Of a stretch of 30,824 bases of DNA, positions 14,861-20,738 are shown piece by piece. Source of the stretch: a virus; IMG/VR virus record IMGVR_UViG_3300037247_000256, positions 1 to 30,824 of that record; one strand, given 5' to 3'. The position numbers were made by a program, and so were the translations under genes. Numbering within the stretch: position 1 is the first letter of the stretch; every line of letters starts with the position of its first letter. Below the pieces are notes generated by a model, which had not been told where the DNA came from, ran no database searches, and was given only the letters and a program-made list of their open reading frames with translations.

Positions 14861-16194
14861 TCTAAAGCTGAATTTGGAGTCACATTAATAATCTGACGCC
14901 CGTCCTTTTCAAAAGCTTCCCTCGCCATCTGGTAAGCCTCCTCCGATTTCTTTAGGTCAGGCGCGTTCCATTTGGCCCCATTGGAAAAGTAGTTCTCATC
15001 GGCATGATTGAGGTCCGGCCCTTGGGCTATAAGTTGTTCGTTCGGGCTCCCCTCGAACCTGTAGCGGTGATCGACCCCGACCAATATGACCTTAGAAAAG
15101 CCCATGTAGTAGGCGAGCTGCAAACAGACGAACGTGACTGTATGCCCTTCGTAAATCTCTTGAGTGGGGTCATCAAAAAAGCGTTGAGCTCCCGAGGAAA
15201 TCAGCGGGACAACGGCCGGCTGTTGTCCTAAAGCCGCGCCGCTGACATAGGCACCCCTTAAGAAGAATCTTAGTACCTTGCCTTTGTATTGCTGGAGCAT
15301 CTCTCGCCCGAACTGATCCAGCACTAACGGATTGACTGCCGCGTAATAGGTTGGGTGAAATCCCTCCAGGTGACGGATAGCATAAATTCTGTTCGTGCCG
15401 AAGGTCGGGTACTTCTTCAAGAAGTCGATCGGGACTTCTTTAAGGGAAGGGCCGTTGCCAATGATGATACAGGTCTCGCCCTTGTGTTTGTCCTTGAGGT
15501 CGCCCCATTTCTCTTCGGCCTCCTGGTGGGATGCCTGCCAGTGTTCCTCCCCAATCCAATCAATAGTCTGATGCGGCGCGACCAGCCCCATATCGGCGTG
15601 CATCTTTATTCCAGCCGCCATGCAGAGCGTTCCGAAATACCAATCCTCCCCCAGAAGTATGTCTGACTCGTCCTCATACATCATGCGGAACCACGGATAG
15701 TGATAGTCTTTTTCTTCCAGCTCCGTAAAGACCTTGCGTTGGATGCACAGCGCAGCGGCCCCAACAATGTCCCACTCGAACACCCCCGGAGTCCAGGTAG
15801 CGGGTTGGAAAGATCCATCACCATCAATCTTGTAGGCTTGCGGATCGAAGGGGTAACTGCGGCGAAAAGCTAAAGCCCCAACGATCGGGAGCTTATGGGA
15901 AAGAAGTCTATGAACTGTCTCCGGCTTGTGCGCGTGATCCGTGTCGAGCATCGTCACCGTCGATTCGGGGTGCTGCGTCATTTCACAGAACTTCTTTGCG
16001 ATCCGATTCCGCGCAAAGTCCACCCGCGCGTAGGGGTGTCTGATCCTGCGGATCCCGTTCATCGCGTTGTAGGCCGATATATCCTCTCGAATATCGACAA
16101 CCTCGGCCGCGATGTAGCGTTCGTTCAAGAAGGCGAAGTAGTGCTCGGGCTGTTCCTCCCGCGTACGCTGAGGCCGGCGCTTACGTTTGCTCAA
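14827..16194 (-). CDS. Two-domain glycosyltransferase: GT-A domain plus DUF115/MAF-like domain
   Basis: The first ~220 of 455 residues look like a GT-A domain, with HPESTVTMLDTDHAHKP (LDTDH in the DXD metal-binding position, about 82-86), GALAFRRSYPFDPQAY and ILLGEDWYFGTLCMAAG, where GEDWYF fits the ED-type acceptor-side acid. From about 235 onward GETCIIIGNGPSLKEVPIDFLKKYPTFGTNRIYA is the signature of DUF115 (motility accessory factor/MptE-like) or CST-like transferases, with VILVGVDHRY and NYFSNGAKWN following. Proteins of the DUF115 group transfer nonulosonic acid-type sugars in flagellin glycosylation. A fusion of both kinds is unusual and would allow two linked transfer steps. The role is inferred. 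Confidence 0.8.
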   Translation of the reverse strand: MSKRKRRPQRTREEQPEHYFAFLNERYIAAEVVDIREDISAYNAMNGIRRIRHPYARVDFARNRIAKKFCEMTQHPESTVTMLDTDHAHKPETVHRLLSHKLPIVGALAFRRSYPFDPQAYKIDGDGSFQPATWTPGVFEWDIVGAAALCIQRKVFTELEEKDYHYPWFRMMYEDESDILLGEDWYFGTLCMAAGIKMHADMGLVAPHQTIDWIGEEHWQASHQEAEEKWGDLKDKHKGETCIIIGNGPSLKEVPIDFLKKYPTFGTNRIYAIRHLEGFHPTYYAAVNPLVLDQFGREMLQQYKGKVLRFFLRGAYVSGAALGQQPAVVPLISSGAQRFFDDPTQEIYEGHTVTFVCLQLAYYMGFSKVILVGVDHRYRFEGSPNEQLIAQGPDLNHADENYFSNGAKWNAPDLKKSEEAYQMAREAFEKDGRQIINVTPNSALEVFEKGDWNDA

Positions 16195-16582
16195 GTGCTT
16201 CTTCCTCTCCTGCTAGAACCTTATCTCTCCACGCACGCAGATTCTTCTTCACAATTGGCCCCGGCCCACCGAACCTATAAATGCTCTCAATACTTATGGC
16301 CGCATTGGGAAAATGTAGCCAAACAGTCCCGTCGCTGATTCGTATTTCCAATCCCTCCATCTTGGAGAGCCTTGCTTCGAGGGCGGCTTCGGTAGCGGCA
16401 TTCTCCATCATCTGAATTTCGCCCTGTTCAATACATTGGTCAAGCTCCCGCTGAAGACTATCGAGGGCGTCAAGCAGAGGCTCAATGTCGGAGACATATG
16501 CCTCAAATTGTTCGTCCTCTCGCCCCGCTACTTTGACCTCGTTTATCGCTTTCCGCAAATCAATTCGAGATTCACTCATCAC
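16181..16582 (-). CDS. Coiled-coil protein, hypothetical
   Basis: The 133-aa product has a long helical region (YVSDIEPLLDALDSLQREL and AALEARLSKMEGLEIRIS, about 30-85) likely to form a coiled coil, then a beta part with VWLHFPNAAISIESIYRFGG and a tail ending EEALEQT. It shares EARLS(K/R)ME and LAGE segments with the next upstream gene, and a 31-bp stretch of DNA with one mismatch (16354-16384 and 16688-16718), so the two are paralogs or have recombined. Function unknown. Confidence 0.68.
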   Translation of the reverse strand: MMSESRIDLRKAINEVKVAGREDEQFEAYVSDIEPLLDALDSLQRELDQCIEQGEIQMMENAATEAALEARLSKMEGLEIRISDGTVWLHFPNAAISIESIYRFGGPGPIVKKNLRAWRDKVLAGEEEALEQT

Positions 16583-16718
16583 TCTCTCCTGCTAGGGCCT
16601 CTTCAAGCCACTCAATCATGCTCTCGTCGGTATGTCTCCCATCCGCATCGTATCCGTGAAGAACAGCAATTACGTTTCTTGCTGCCTCCTCCATCCTGGA
16701 GAGCCTTGCTTCGAGGGC
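16354..16718 (-). repeat. 31-bp direct repeat in two paralogous coiled-coil genes
   Basis: The plus-strand sequences at 16354-16384 and 16688-16718 match at 30 of 31 bases, and both encode the EARLS(K/R)ME segment of adjacent coiled-coil genes. The rest of the two genes has diverged much more, which suggests gene conversion or a recent exchange in this part. Confidence 0.85.
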
Positions 16719-16799
16719 TTCTATGTCGTCGGCCACATCGCCTAGTGTATTTTCCCCACACCGTAGACTTCGCACATGCTCACTCAGTTTGTCACTCAT
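16572..16799 (-). CDS. Coiled-coil protein, hypothetical (MSDKLSE family)
   Basis: The 75-aa product starts MSDKLSEHVRSLRCGE and contains IEALEARLSRMEEAARNV and the acidic end EWLEEALAGESDE. The start at 16799 is fixed by an ATGA overlap with the 29-aa membrane peptide upstream, although the open frame extends farther. The opening resembles MTDKLSDRIEDA of the 22260-22541 product, so three small coiled-coil proteins of this phage may be relatives. Confidence 0.7.
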   Translation of the reverse strand: MSDKLSEHVRSLRCGENTLGDVADDIEALEARLSRMEEAARNVIAVLHGYDADGRHTDESMIEWLEEALAGESDE

Positions 16800-16885
16800 T
16801 TCAACACCAAAACAACGGCGATGATTACCAACCATAGCAACCCGCCTAGGCAACAGCCGTTCCGGAACCCGATCAGTGTTCTCAT
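16796..16885 (-). CDS. 29-aa single-span membrane peptide
   Basis: A strong ribosome-binding site (GGAGGAG, ending about 3 bases before the ATG at 16885) leads a 29-codon frame, MRTLIGFRNGCCLGGLLWL then VIIAVVLVLK, ending with TGA overlapping the next ATG. Residues ~12-28 are almost all hydrophobic, and one basic N-terminal patch fits a single membrane span. Such tiny membrane peptides in phages can act as lysis regulators, superinfection factors or toxins; nothing decides between these here. Confidence 0.72.
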   Translation of the reverse strand: MRTLIGFRNGCCLGGLLWLVIIAVVLVLK

Positions 16886-16904
16886 ATCTCCTCCACTTAC
16901 GAAA

Positions 16905-17183
16905 CTAAGCCGGCTCGTAGGTCGCGACGAATATGTCGGGTTTACAGGGATAGATTTCCCCTTGAACCCCCAGAATGATCCAATCGCCTTGATCGGCGCG
17001 CATGATACCTTCCAGTGTTTTGATTAGTACGTGGGGCTTGTCGCCGCCTAGCCCATCATGCTCCCTTGCATTGCCAAGCTTGGTGCTGTCTCCAATACCA
17101 AGTGATGCGCGCCACCAGATGGGCGGATCGTCCGAAGGCCACTGAAACGCATCTATCACTACTGGCTTCTTTCTAAACTTCAT
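16905..17183 (-). CDS. Conserved phage small protein (PGDYG/GDWII-type)
   Basis: The 92-aa product starts MKFRKKPVVIDAFQW and ends with GIMRADQGDWIILGVQGEIYPCKPDIFVATYEPA. This start and end are widespread in small phage proteins, usually annotated as hypothetical or PGDYG-domain. The GDWII...GE.YPCKPDIF pattern is very characteristic. It may fold as a beta-rich domain. The biological role is unknown. Confidence 0.85.
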   Translation of the reverse strand: MKFRKKPVVIDAFQWPSDDPPIWWRASLGIGDSTKLGNAREHDGLGGDKPHVLIKTLEGIMRADQGDWIILGVQGEIYPCKPDIFVATYEPA

Positions 17184-17195
17184 ACTTCCTCCACT

Positions 17196-17498
17196 TCAAT
17201 TCACCCTCAGCTTCTTTGCTTTCGCCTTCAATGCTTCGTAGCGTTTGAGTCCCAACTTCTCTGTAATCCATTCGTGAAAATCCAAAGGATTTCTATGTGC
17301 CCACATATGGCAGCCAAAGTCGAGAGCCAAGGCGTTCTCGGGGTCGTGCCGCGTCGCTTTGAATCGTCGGCTGAAAATATGCGCCGCATGAAGGCCGCGC
17401 GATTTCGGCAGGTACTTTTTTTGGCATCGCTGGCAAGTCCACTTGTCGCGATCCTTAATGAGCTTCGCGAATTCAACGTCTTTCTTGGAGAGCTTCAC
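17196..17498 (-). CDS. HNH-type (NinG/Lar-like) nuclease fold protein
   Basis: The 100-aa product has a zinc-binding pair CQRCQKKY (about 22-29), followed by a His-containing region (LHAAHIFSRRFKATRHDPENALALDFGCHMW, residues ~36-66) in the ββα-metal arrangement of HNH nucleases, and a basic helical end. NinG-like proteins act in phage recombination; the role here is inferred from fold. It is linked to its neighbour by an ATGA overlap at 17495-17498. The position in an early/middle operon fits a DNA-processing role. Confidence 0.75.
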   Translation of the reverse strand: MKLSKKDVEFAKLIKDRDKWTCQRCQKKYLPKSRGLHAAHIFSRRFKATRHDPENALALDFGCHMWAHRNPLDFHEWITEKLGLKRYEALKAKAKKLRVN

Positions 17499-17764
17499 TT
17501 CTCCAACAGCCAGTCGGGGAGGGCGTCTATTGCATCAACTATGTCTTGTGTCCACTTGGGAGACTTGCCTAATGGCCCAGCCGCTTGCAATAACTGAAGC
17601 CGCACAACAGCAGGCTTCGCCGCTCTCGCCACCTCCCGTAAGGCTTCGATGGTTTCCATGAGACTTATAAAGTCAGGCGCGCCACAGTGAAAGTGGAACG
17701 GTTGCCCAACAGCATCTACCCCCATCTGCAACATGCGTTCGTGCTCTTCCTTTGTGTCTATCAT
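17495..17764 (-). CDS. Hypothetical protein
   Basis: From ATG 17764 (ATGA overlap with the zinc-finger gene) the 89-aa product begins MIDTKEEHERMLQMGVDAVG and has helical and hydrophobic parts (SLMETIEALREVARAAKPAVV), ending DAIDALPDWLLEK. The upstream extension of the open frame to 17863 is rejected on the basis of the overlap. No family is recognised. Confidence 0.65.
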   Translation of the reverse strand: MIDTKEEHERMLQMGVDAVGQPFHFHCGAPDFISLMETIEALREVARAAKPAVVRLQLLQAAGPLGKSPKWTQDIVDAIDALPDWLLEK

Positions 17765-18012
17765 TCCGCCTCCATAATCCATCTCAGGTCGTCCAGGTAG
17801 TACATCTCGTCCATGATCCGACCGTCTGGATAAATGCCCCTGGTGTACTTGCACCCAGGCCAATTCCGACAGCCATAAAAAGGATCAAAGTAGCGCCCCG
17901 GCTTAGGAACGCGCTTGATCATTATCGCCCCGCACTCGATACAAAAGATGTGCGGTCGCCAGACCCTAGGCCGATCTCTTGAGGGCAGTCGAAGTTTCAT
18001 TTGCTTCGTCAC
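17761..18012 (-). CDS. Topoisomerase-type zinc-finger protein (C4)
   Basis: The 83-aa product has CIECGAIMIKRVPKPGRYFDPFYGCRNWPGCKYT (about residues 24-57), in which two CxxC-like pairs are spaced as in the C4 zinc ribbons of topoisomerase I C-termini. The basic N-terminus (KLRLPSRDRPRVW) and the finger point to nucleic-acid binding. A GTG start overlaps the previous stop (GTGA); an ATG at 18000 is also possible. It lies two genes from the Spo11-like TOPRIM gene, and may act with it, but that is inference. Confidence 0.78.
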   Translation of the reverse strand: MTKQMKLRLPSRDRPRVWRPHIFCIECGAIMIKRVPKPGRYFDPFYGCRNWPGCKYTRGIYPDGRIMDEMYYLDDLRWIMEAE

Positions 18013-18359
18013 GCAAACATCCGTCGCTGTGCTACCTCTACGTTCTGCCCCAGTAAATCCCGCTGCTTCCTCAAGCCCGTCATCATCTGCAAGGCCCTCG
18101 ATCTTTGCTCCCGATAAAAGTCCTCAAACTCATCATAGCTTCCTAGCATCCAGTAACCCTGCCAGCCAGACGAGCTCATAATCCTGGCCCCGCGTTCGCT
18201 CGTCTGACGTAGGTTCTCGATCGCCTCCCTTATGGCCCGATCCCCTACTTTCTGATCGATCAGGAGATTGACCTCGTAGACCAGTCGATCCCTTGAGAGG
18301 GCGGAGCCTTTGGTGCGTCCTTCTAAGAGCTTGAGGATTGCAAGCTCGATGTCATTCAC
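18009..18359 (-). CDS. Winged-helix-like phage protein
   Basis: The likely start is GTG at 18359, just before the TGA of the TOPRIM gene; the 116-aa product begins NDIELAILKLLEGRTKGSALSR, a helix-turn-helix/winged-helix pattern in which the next helices are VYEVNLLIDQKVGDRAIREAI and the wing is about ARIMSSSGWQGYW. The C-terminal half is helical (YREQRSRALQMMTGLRKQR). It is probably a DNA-binding partner or regulator. The ATG at 18392 lies in a different context, inside the upstream gene. Confidence 0.7.
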   Translation of the reverse strand: MNDIELAILKLLEGRTKGSALSRDRLVYEVNLLIDQKVGDRAIREAIENLRQTSERGARIMSSSGWQGYWMLGSYDEFEDFYREQRSRALQMMTGLRKQRDLLGQNVEVAQRRMFA

Positions 18360-19185
18360 GTTTAAGTAGTTCCATTGCCTTGCTGATAGCAAGACGCTCT
18401 TGCTCTAGCTGCTCATAATAGACGACTCGGGCCTCTTCCGGCCATGCTTGAAGTAGCCGATTTCTGAGAATTTCTCGCAAGCGTTCGACAGGTAGGGCCT
18501 CAACTTCCCATGCCCTAGCCCCATAGCGAGCTTCGTATCTTGGCGTTCGACTATCGGTTGGCTTAAGATCAAGATGTGGTAGACCTTGAGCTTGTTCCCA
18601 AGTTAGGGCTATTCGTTCAACTTCCCAGGACACTCCAAAGTCGTTTATCAAGTTTGTTTCCAAACTTTCATCAATCACCATACCGCTCGGATCGTGATCA
18701 CCTATGAACAAAACCCGTTCAACGTTTGTGTCCAAATTGAGGGCAACCTTGCGAATGTGCGAAAGCCCGGAGAAACCACGCCCAGAAACCAGCGGACAAA
18801 CGAAATCCCTAGCAAGATCCTCTACTGTCGGAACAATTGTGTCTTTTTCGACCCAAAGCAAACACCCGTGTTCGGCCATCGGCGTGTAATACAAATGGGC
18901 ATTCTTGGCGAAGTCCTCTAGATTTTTCTCGGTGAAATTCCGCTGATAGATTCGCCCAACGTCGGTTATCCATTCCCACGGAATAACATCCCGGCGACGA
19001 CCCTTTTCTAGTGCAGTTTGAATGGCCTTATAGGATCGACGCTTGGTATCCTTAGTGTCTGGCGGAAGCCACCCTTCAGAGATCGCCACATAATAGACTT
19101 GACGGACAGTCTGTGGATAAAATGCGGACAAGACCTTTGCCGCCCAATCTATTCGCTCGTTCAGTGATTTGCTACCAGTAGTCAT
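18352..19185 (-). CDS. Spo11/topoisomerase VI A-like protein with TOPRIM domain
   Basis: The 277-aa protein shows the two parts of type IIB topoisomerase A subunits. The N-terminal winged-helix/CAP region has QTVRQVYYVAISEGW (tyrosines at residues 31-32, matching the R.YY catalytic-tyrosine motif of Spo11 and Topo VI A). The C-terminal TOPRIM domain has CLLWVEKDT (Glu113), and VLFIGDHDPSGM (Asp163, Asp165). No B-subunit (GHKL ATPase) is visible in the window. Families of orphan A-like proteins in mobile elements have been described (I recall Mini-A and Topo VIII). The protein may nick or break DNA for replication or recombination. The ATG has no ribosome-binding site and follows an 8-bp hairpin. 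Confidence 0.82.
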   Translation of the reverse strand: MTTGSKSLNERIDWAAKVLSAFYPQTVRQVYYVAISEGWLPPDTKDTKRRSYKAIQTALEKGRRRDVIPWEWITDVGRIYQRNFTEKNLEDFAKNAHLYYTPMAEHGCLLWVEKDTIVPTVEDLARDFVCPLVSGRGFSGLSHIRKVALNLDTNVERVLFIGDHDPSGMVIDESLETNLINDFGVSWEVERIALTWEQAQGLPHLDLKPTDSRTPRYEARYGARAWEVEALPVERLREILRNRLLQAWPEEARVVYYEQLEQERLAISKAMELLKRE

Positions 19186-19203
19186 TGGTTAAGCTGCGGG
19201 GAA

Positions 19204-19226
19204 GGTTCAGCGGACTTTGCTGAACC
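19204..19226 (-). promoter_or_regulatory. Hairpin upstream of TOPRIM gene
   Basis: GGTTCAGC and GCTGAACC form an 8-bp stem with a 7-nt loop, between the 59-aa gene and the TOPRIM ATG at 19185. No T-run follows on the minus strand, so it is not a good terminator. It could protect an mRNA end or influence translation of the TOPRIM gene. Confidence 0.55.
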
Positions 19227-19242
19227 AAGCCGTAGCACCTGT

Positions 19243-19422
19243 TCAAGATTCATTAGCCATTCGTTCTTCTTGCTCAATTGTTATCAATACAACTGTTGCG
19301 TCACTCGCTAATTTTAGGCAGGCTTCCGCATAAGAATAGCTGTTGTCTTCTGCGTGTTTTTCAGCGAGCTTGAGCATTGCGACAATGAAATCTGAATATG
19401 TTAGATCGGGCACATTCTTCAT
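19243..19422 (-). CDS. Small protein (59 aa), hypothetical
   Basis: An ATG at 19422 preceded by AGGAGGG starts a 59-codon frame: MKNVPDLTYSDFIVAMLKLA and onward, ending ERMANES. The product is amphipathic, with a helical middle (SYAEACLKLASDATVVLITIE). It has no recognised family. It is the only gene between the structured non-coding region and the TOPRIM gene. Confidence 0.75.
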   Translation of the reverse strand: MKNVPDLTYSDFIVAMLKLAEKHAEDNSYSYAEACLKLASDATVVLITIEQEERMANES

Positions 19423-19440
19423 AACTCATCCCTCCTCATT

Positions 19441-19862
19441 TCGGGCGGTTTTTTTCAAACGCTTGCAACGCTAGTCCCTTTCGGGTGTGGCCCAGGCCCT
19501 TCAATTTACCCTCACGTTGCACCCCATACTAAGGTCAAGGAGCGGTCGCTCTTCGGAGCTTTTCTTCTCTGGGATCGTGTCTCGGTGGCCGCAAGCAAGA
19601 GGTCACGCGGCCATATTAGGAGACTATGGCCGCGTAAGTTGTTCCTTAAACGACTTACGCCCACTGCGCTGGCGGTATGCGGTGGAATCGAGGGTTGCCC
19701 TTCGGCTTTCCGCAAGCCCACCAGCGCGGTAGGCGTAAATGTATGCGCGAATAACGCATGGCCTCGATTCCATAATCTAATCATAATCCTAAATCCTTTC
19801 GGTATCAAGCGTCAATCGCCACATTTAGGTGAACAGCTACAACACGCCCCACATGCGCGGCA
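19441..19862 (-). ncRNA. Structured non-coding region with interleaved long helices (ncRNA candidate)
   Basis: No credible protein frame is present over about 420 bp. The DNA has several strong complementary arms: 19605-19615 with 19625-19635 (11 bp, perfect); 19633-19642 with 19650-19659; 19655-19672 with 19721-19738 (18-nt arms, 16 matches plus one wobble); and 19684-19693 with 19762-19771 (10 bp, perfect). The last two interleave, so they form a pseudoknot or alternate states. On the minus strand a CCC-GAAA-GGG hairpin (19476-19485) has a GNRA loop, which favours an RNA read in the operon direction. It matches no RNA class that I can recognise. A replication origin or a hairpin-rich element is an alternative. 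Confidence 0.55.
19605..19771. repeat. Cluster of inverted repeats in the non-coding region
   Basis: Besides the arms listed for the RNA candidate, 19704-19708/19714-19718 (5 bp) and 19743-19747/19755-19759 (5 bp) also pair. Several arms compete for the same bases (for example, 19633-19635 in two stems), which implies that the structure could switch. Confidence 0.8.
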
Positions 19863-20009
19863 TCACGGTTCGAAATCAAGCCAACCGATGAGTCGGCACA
19901 GCCATGCAAACAGCCATCCCAAATGCCGTCCGCGAAATTCTTGCGACAAGAACCCCCCAGGTGCTCTCCAGTAATAAAAGTTAAACTCGCCCGCCCAAAC
20001 CAATTTCAT
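19863..20009 (-). CDS. Small membrane protein (48 aa)
   Basis: ATG 20009 with AAAGGAGATGCTGAA just upstream leads a 48-codon frame, MKLVWAGEFNFYYWRAPGG... ending GWLDFEP. Residues ~29-44 (RHLGWLFAWLCRLIGWL) are Trp/Leu-rich and likely lie on or in the membrane. It is the last gene before the structured region. Function unknown. Confidence 0.68.
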   Translation of the reverse strand: MKLVWAGEFNFYYWRAPGGFLSQEFRGRHLGWLFAWLCRLIGWLDFEP

Positions 20010-20022
20010 TTCAGCATCTCCT

Positions 20023-20208
20023 TTACGGTTTCCATGCGACCCCCTTGTAAGTCTCAACCGGAAGCCAAGCCTTCGCTCGCTTCTTGTCGTCAAGGCCAAC
20101 CGTCTTAATCTTCAGGCGTTTCCAGGTTGCCAACATGACATTCGCGGGCATGAGGTTGATCCTGCGGAACGCTTCTCTCATACTGGTGCGGGTCGTTTTC
20201 TTAGCCAT
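20023..20208 (-). CDS. Small basic protein, hypothetical
   Basis: The 61-aa product from ATG 20208 (MAKKTTRTSMREAFRRINLM...) is very basic and helical, with a C-terminal YKGVAWKP. It could bind nucleic acid. It overlaps the preceding membrane gene by 8 bases (TAA inside the start region). The longer upstream frame lies inside that gene and is not used. Confidence 0.62.
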   Translation of the reverse strand: MAKKTTRTSMREAFRRINLMPANVMLATWKRLKIKTVGLDDKKRAKAWLPVETYKGVAWKP

Positions 20209-20431
20209 CTGTAAGCAGTCCAATCTTAAAATAATTCGCCAATCCAATTCCGAAAACCGCGAGCAACAAGCCATGCATAATGTCAAGCTGATCGCCATCC
20301 CAAAGTTCGCTAAAAATAAACGTGGCCCATACAACCGCAAAACTCATCCATAAGAAAAGGTGGGGCACTATCCGTTTCCATTTCATATCGGAGCCGGCCG
20401 CGTCTGGTGTCTTTTCAGTTCGATCGTGCAT
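20201..20431 (-). CDS. Two-span membrane protein (76 aa)
   Basis: AAAGGAGATGTAAAGG precedes the ATG. The product has two hydrophobic segments, IVPHLFLWMSFAVVWATFI (about 21-39) and IMHGLLLAVFGIGLANYF (about 51-68), with a short polar loop. The shape resembles phage holins or small inner-membrane proteins, but the position among early genes argues against a lysis role. Function unknown. Confidence 0.68.
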   Translation of the reverse strand: MHDRTEKTPDAAGSDMKWKRIVPHLFLWMSFAVVWATFIFSELWDGDQLDIMHGLLLAVFGIGLANYFKIGLLTDG

Positions 20432-20580
20432 CCTTTACATCTCCTTTTCAGATCGCCCGGGTACAACTTCCACTCTTCCCGCCACATCCCACAGATGGAT
20501 CGATAAAATCGAGCATAGGGATATTTGACATCGAAGGCATGGAAAACCTTGCCCTTCGGAAGTCGCGCCCAGGCAATCAT
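20383..20580 (-). CDS. Small zinc-finger-like protein, hypothetical
   Basis: From ATG 20580 (GGGGAGG upstream; ATGA overlap with the previous gene) the 65-aa product is MIAWARLPKGKVFHAFDVKYPYARF... It holds FYRSICGMWREEW and KRRCKGCTIELKRH; the C...CxxC spacing (about residues 33, 50, 53) with a nearby His is like small phage zinc-binding proteins. It overlaps the 76-aa membrane gene by 49 bases, an unusual amount. Confidence 0.66.
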   Translation of the reverse strand: MIAWARLPKGKVFHAFDVKYPYARFYRSICGMWREEWKLYPGDLKRRCKGCTIELKRHQTRPAPI

Positions 20581-20738
20581 CCAAAGAAGCCTCCCCACCA
20601 CAGCAGGGCGACTTCCGCCAAGATGGCGACAGATGTCAGGCCAATGCTATACTTTCCCTTTGACTCGCCGTCCTTTGCCAGCGCGACAGCCCAAGTCATA
20701 GCCAATAGGGCAATCATTATTATCTGCGGTGCGTTCAT
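20577..20738 (-). CDS. Two-span membrane protein (53 aa)
   Basis: ATG 20738 overlaps the TGA of the LuxR-like gene (ATGA) and has GGAGATCCTGAA upstream. The product MNAPQIIMIALLAMTWAVAL continues with a short charged loop (AKDGESKGKYS) and IGLTSVAILAEVALLWWGGFFG, so two membrane spans are likely. The stop overlaps the next ATG. Function unknown. Confidence 0.72.
   Translation of the reverse strand: MNAPQIIMIALLAMTWAVALAKDGESKGKYSIGLTSVAILAEVALLWWGGFFG

Noticed and set aside
14827-16194. Possible plus-strand genes of 75-103 codons opposite the glycosyltransferase fusion
   Set aside because: They fall inside a well-supported gene and show no start signals.
19548-19563. GCTC-TTCG-GAGC hairpin followed by TTTT on the plus strand
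   Set aside because: The stem is only 4 bp and no plus-strand gene precedes it; it could be chance or part of the structured element.
19867-19878. GGTTCGAAATC resembling a tRNA T-loop
   Set aside because: No matching acceptor, D or anticodon stem nearby; the sequence is the end of the 48-aa gene. No tRNA found elsewhere.
19585-19974. 129-codon plus-strand and 98-codon minus-strand frames in the non-coding region
   Set aside because: Both contain mirrored pieces that arise from the inverted repeats (PTAL/SAVGV-like) and lack ribosome-binding sites or recognisable domains; a structured element explains the sequence better.
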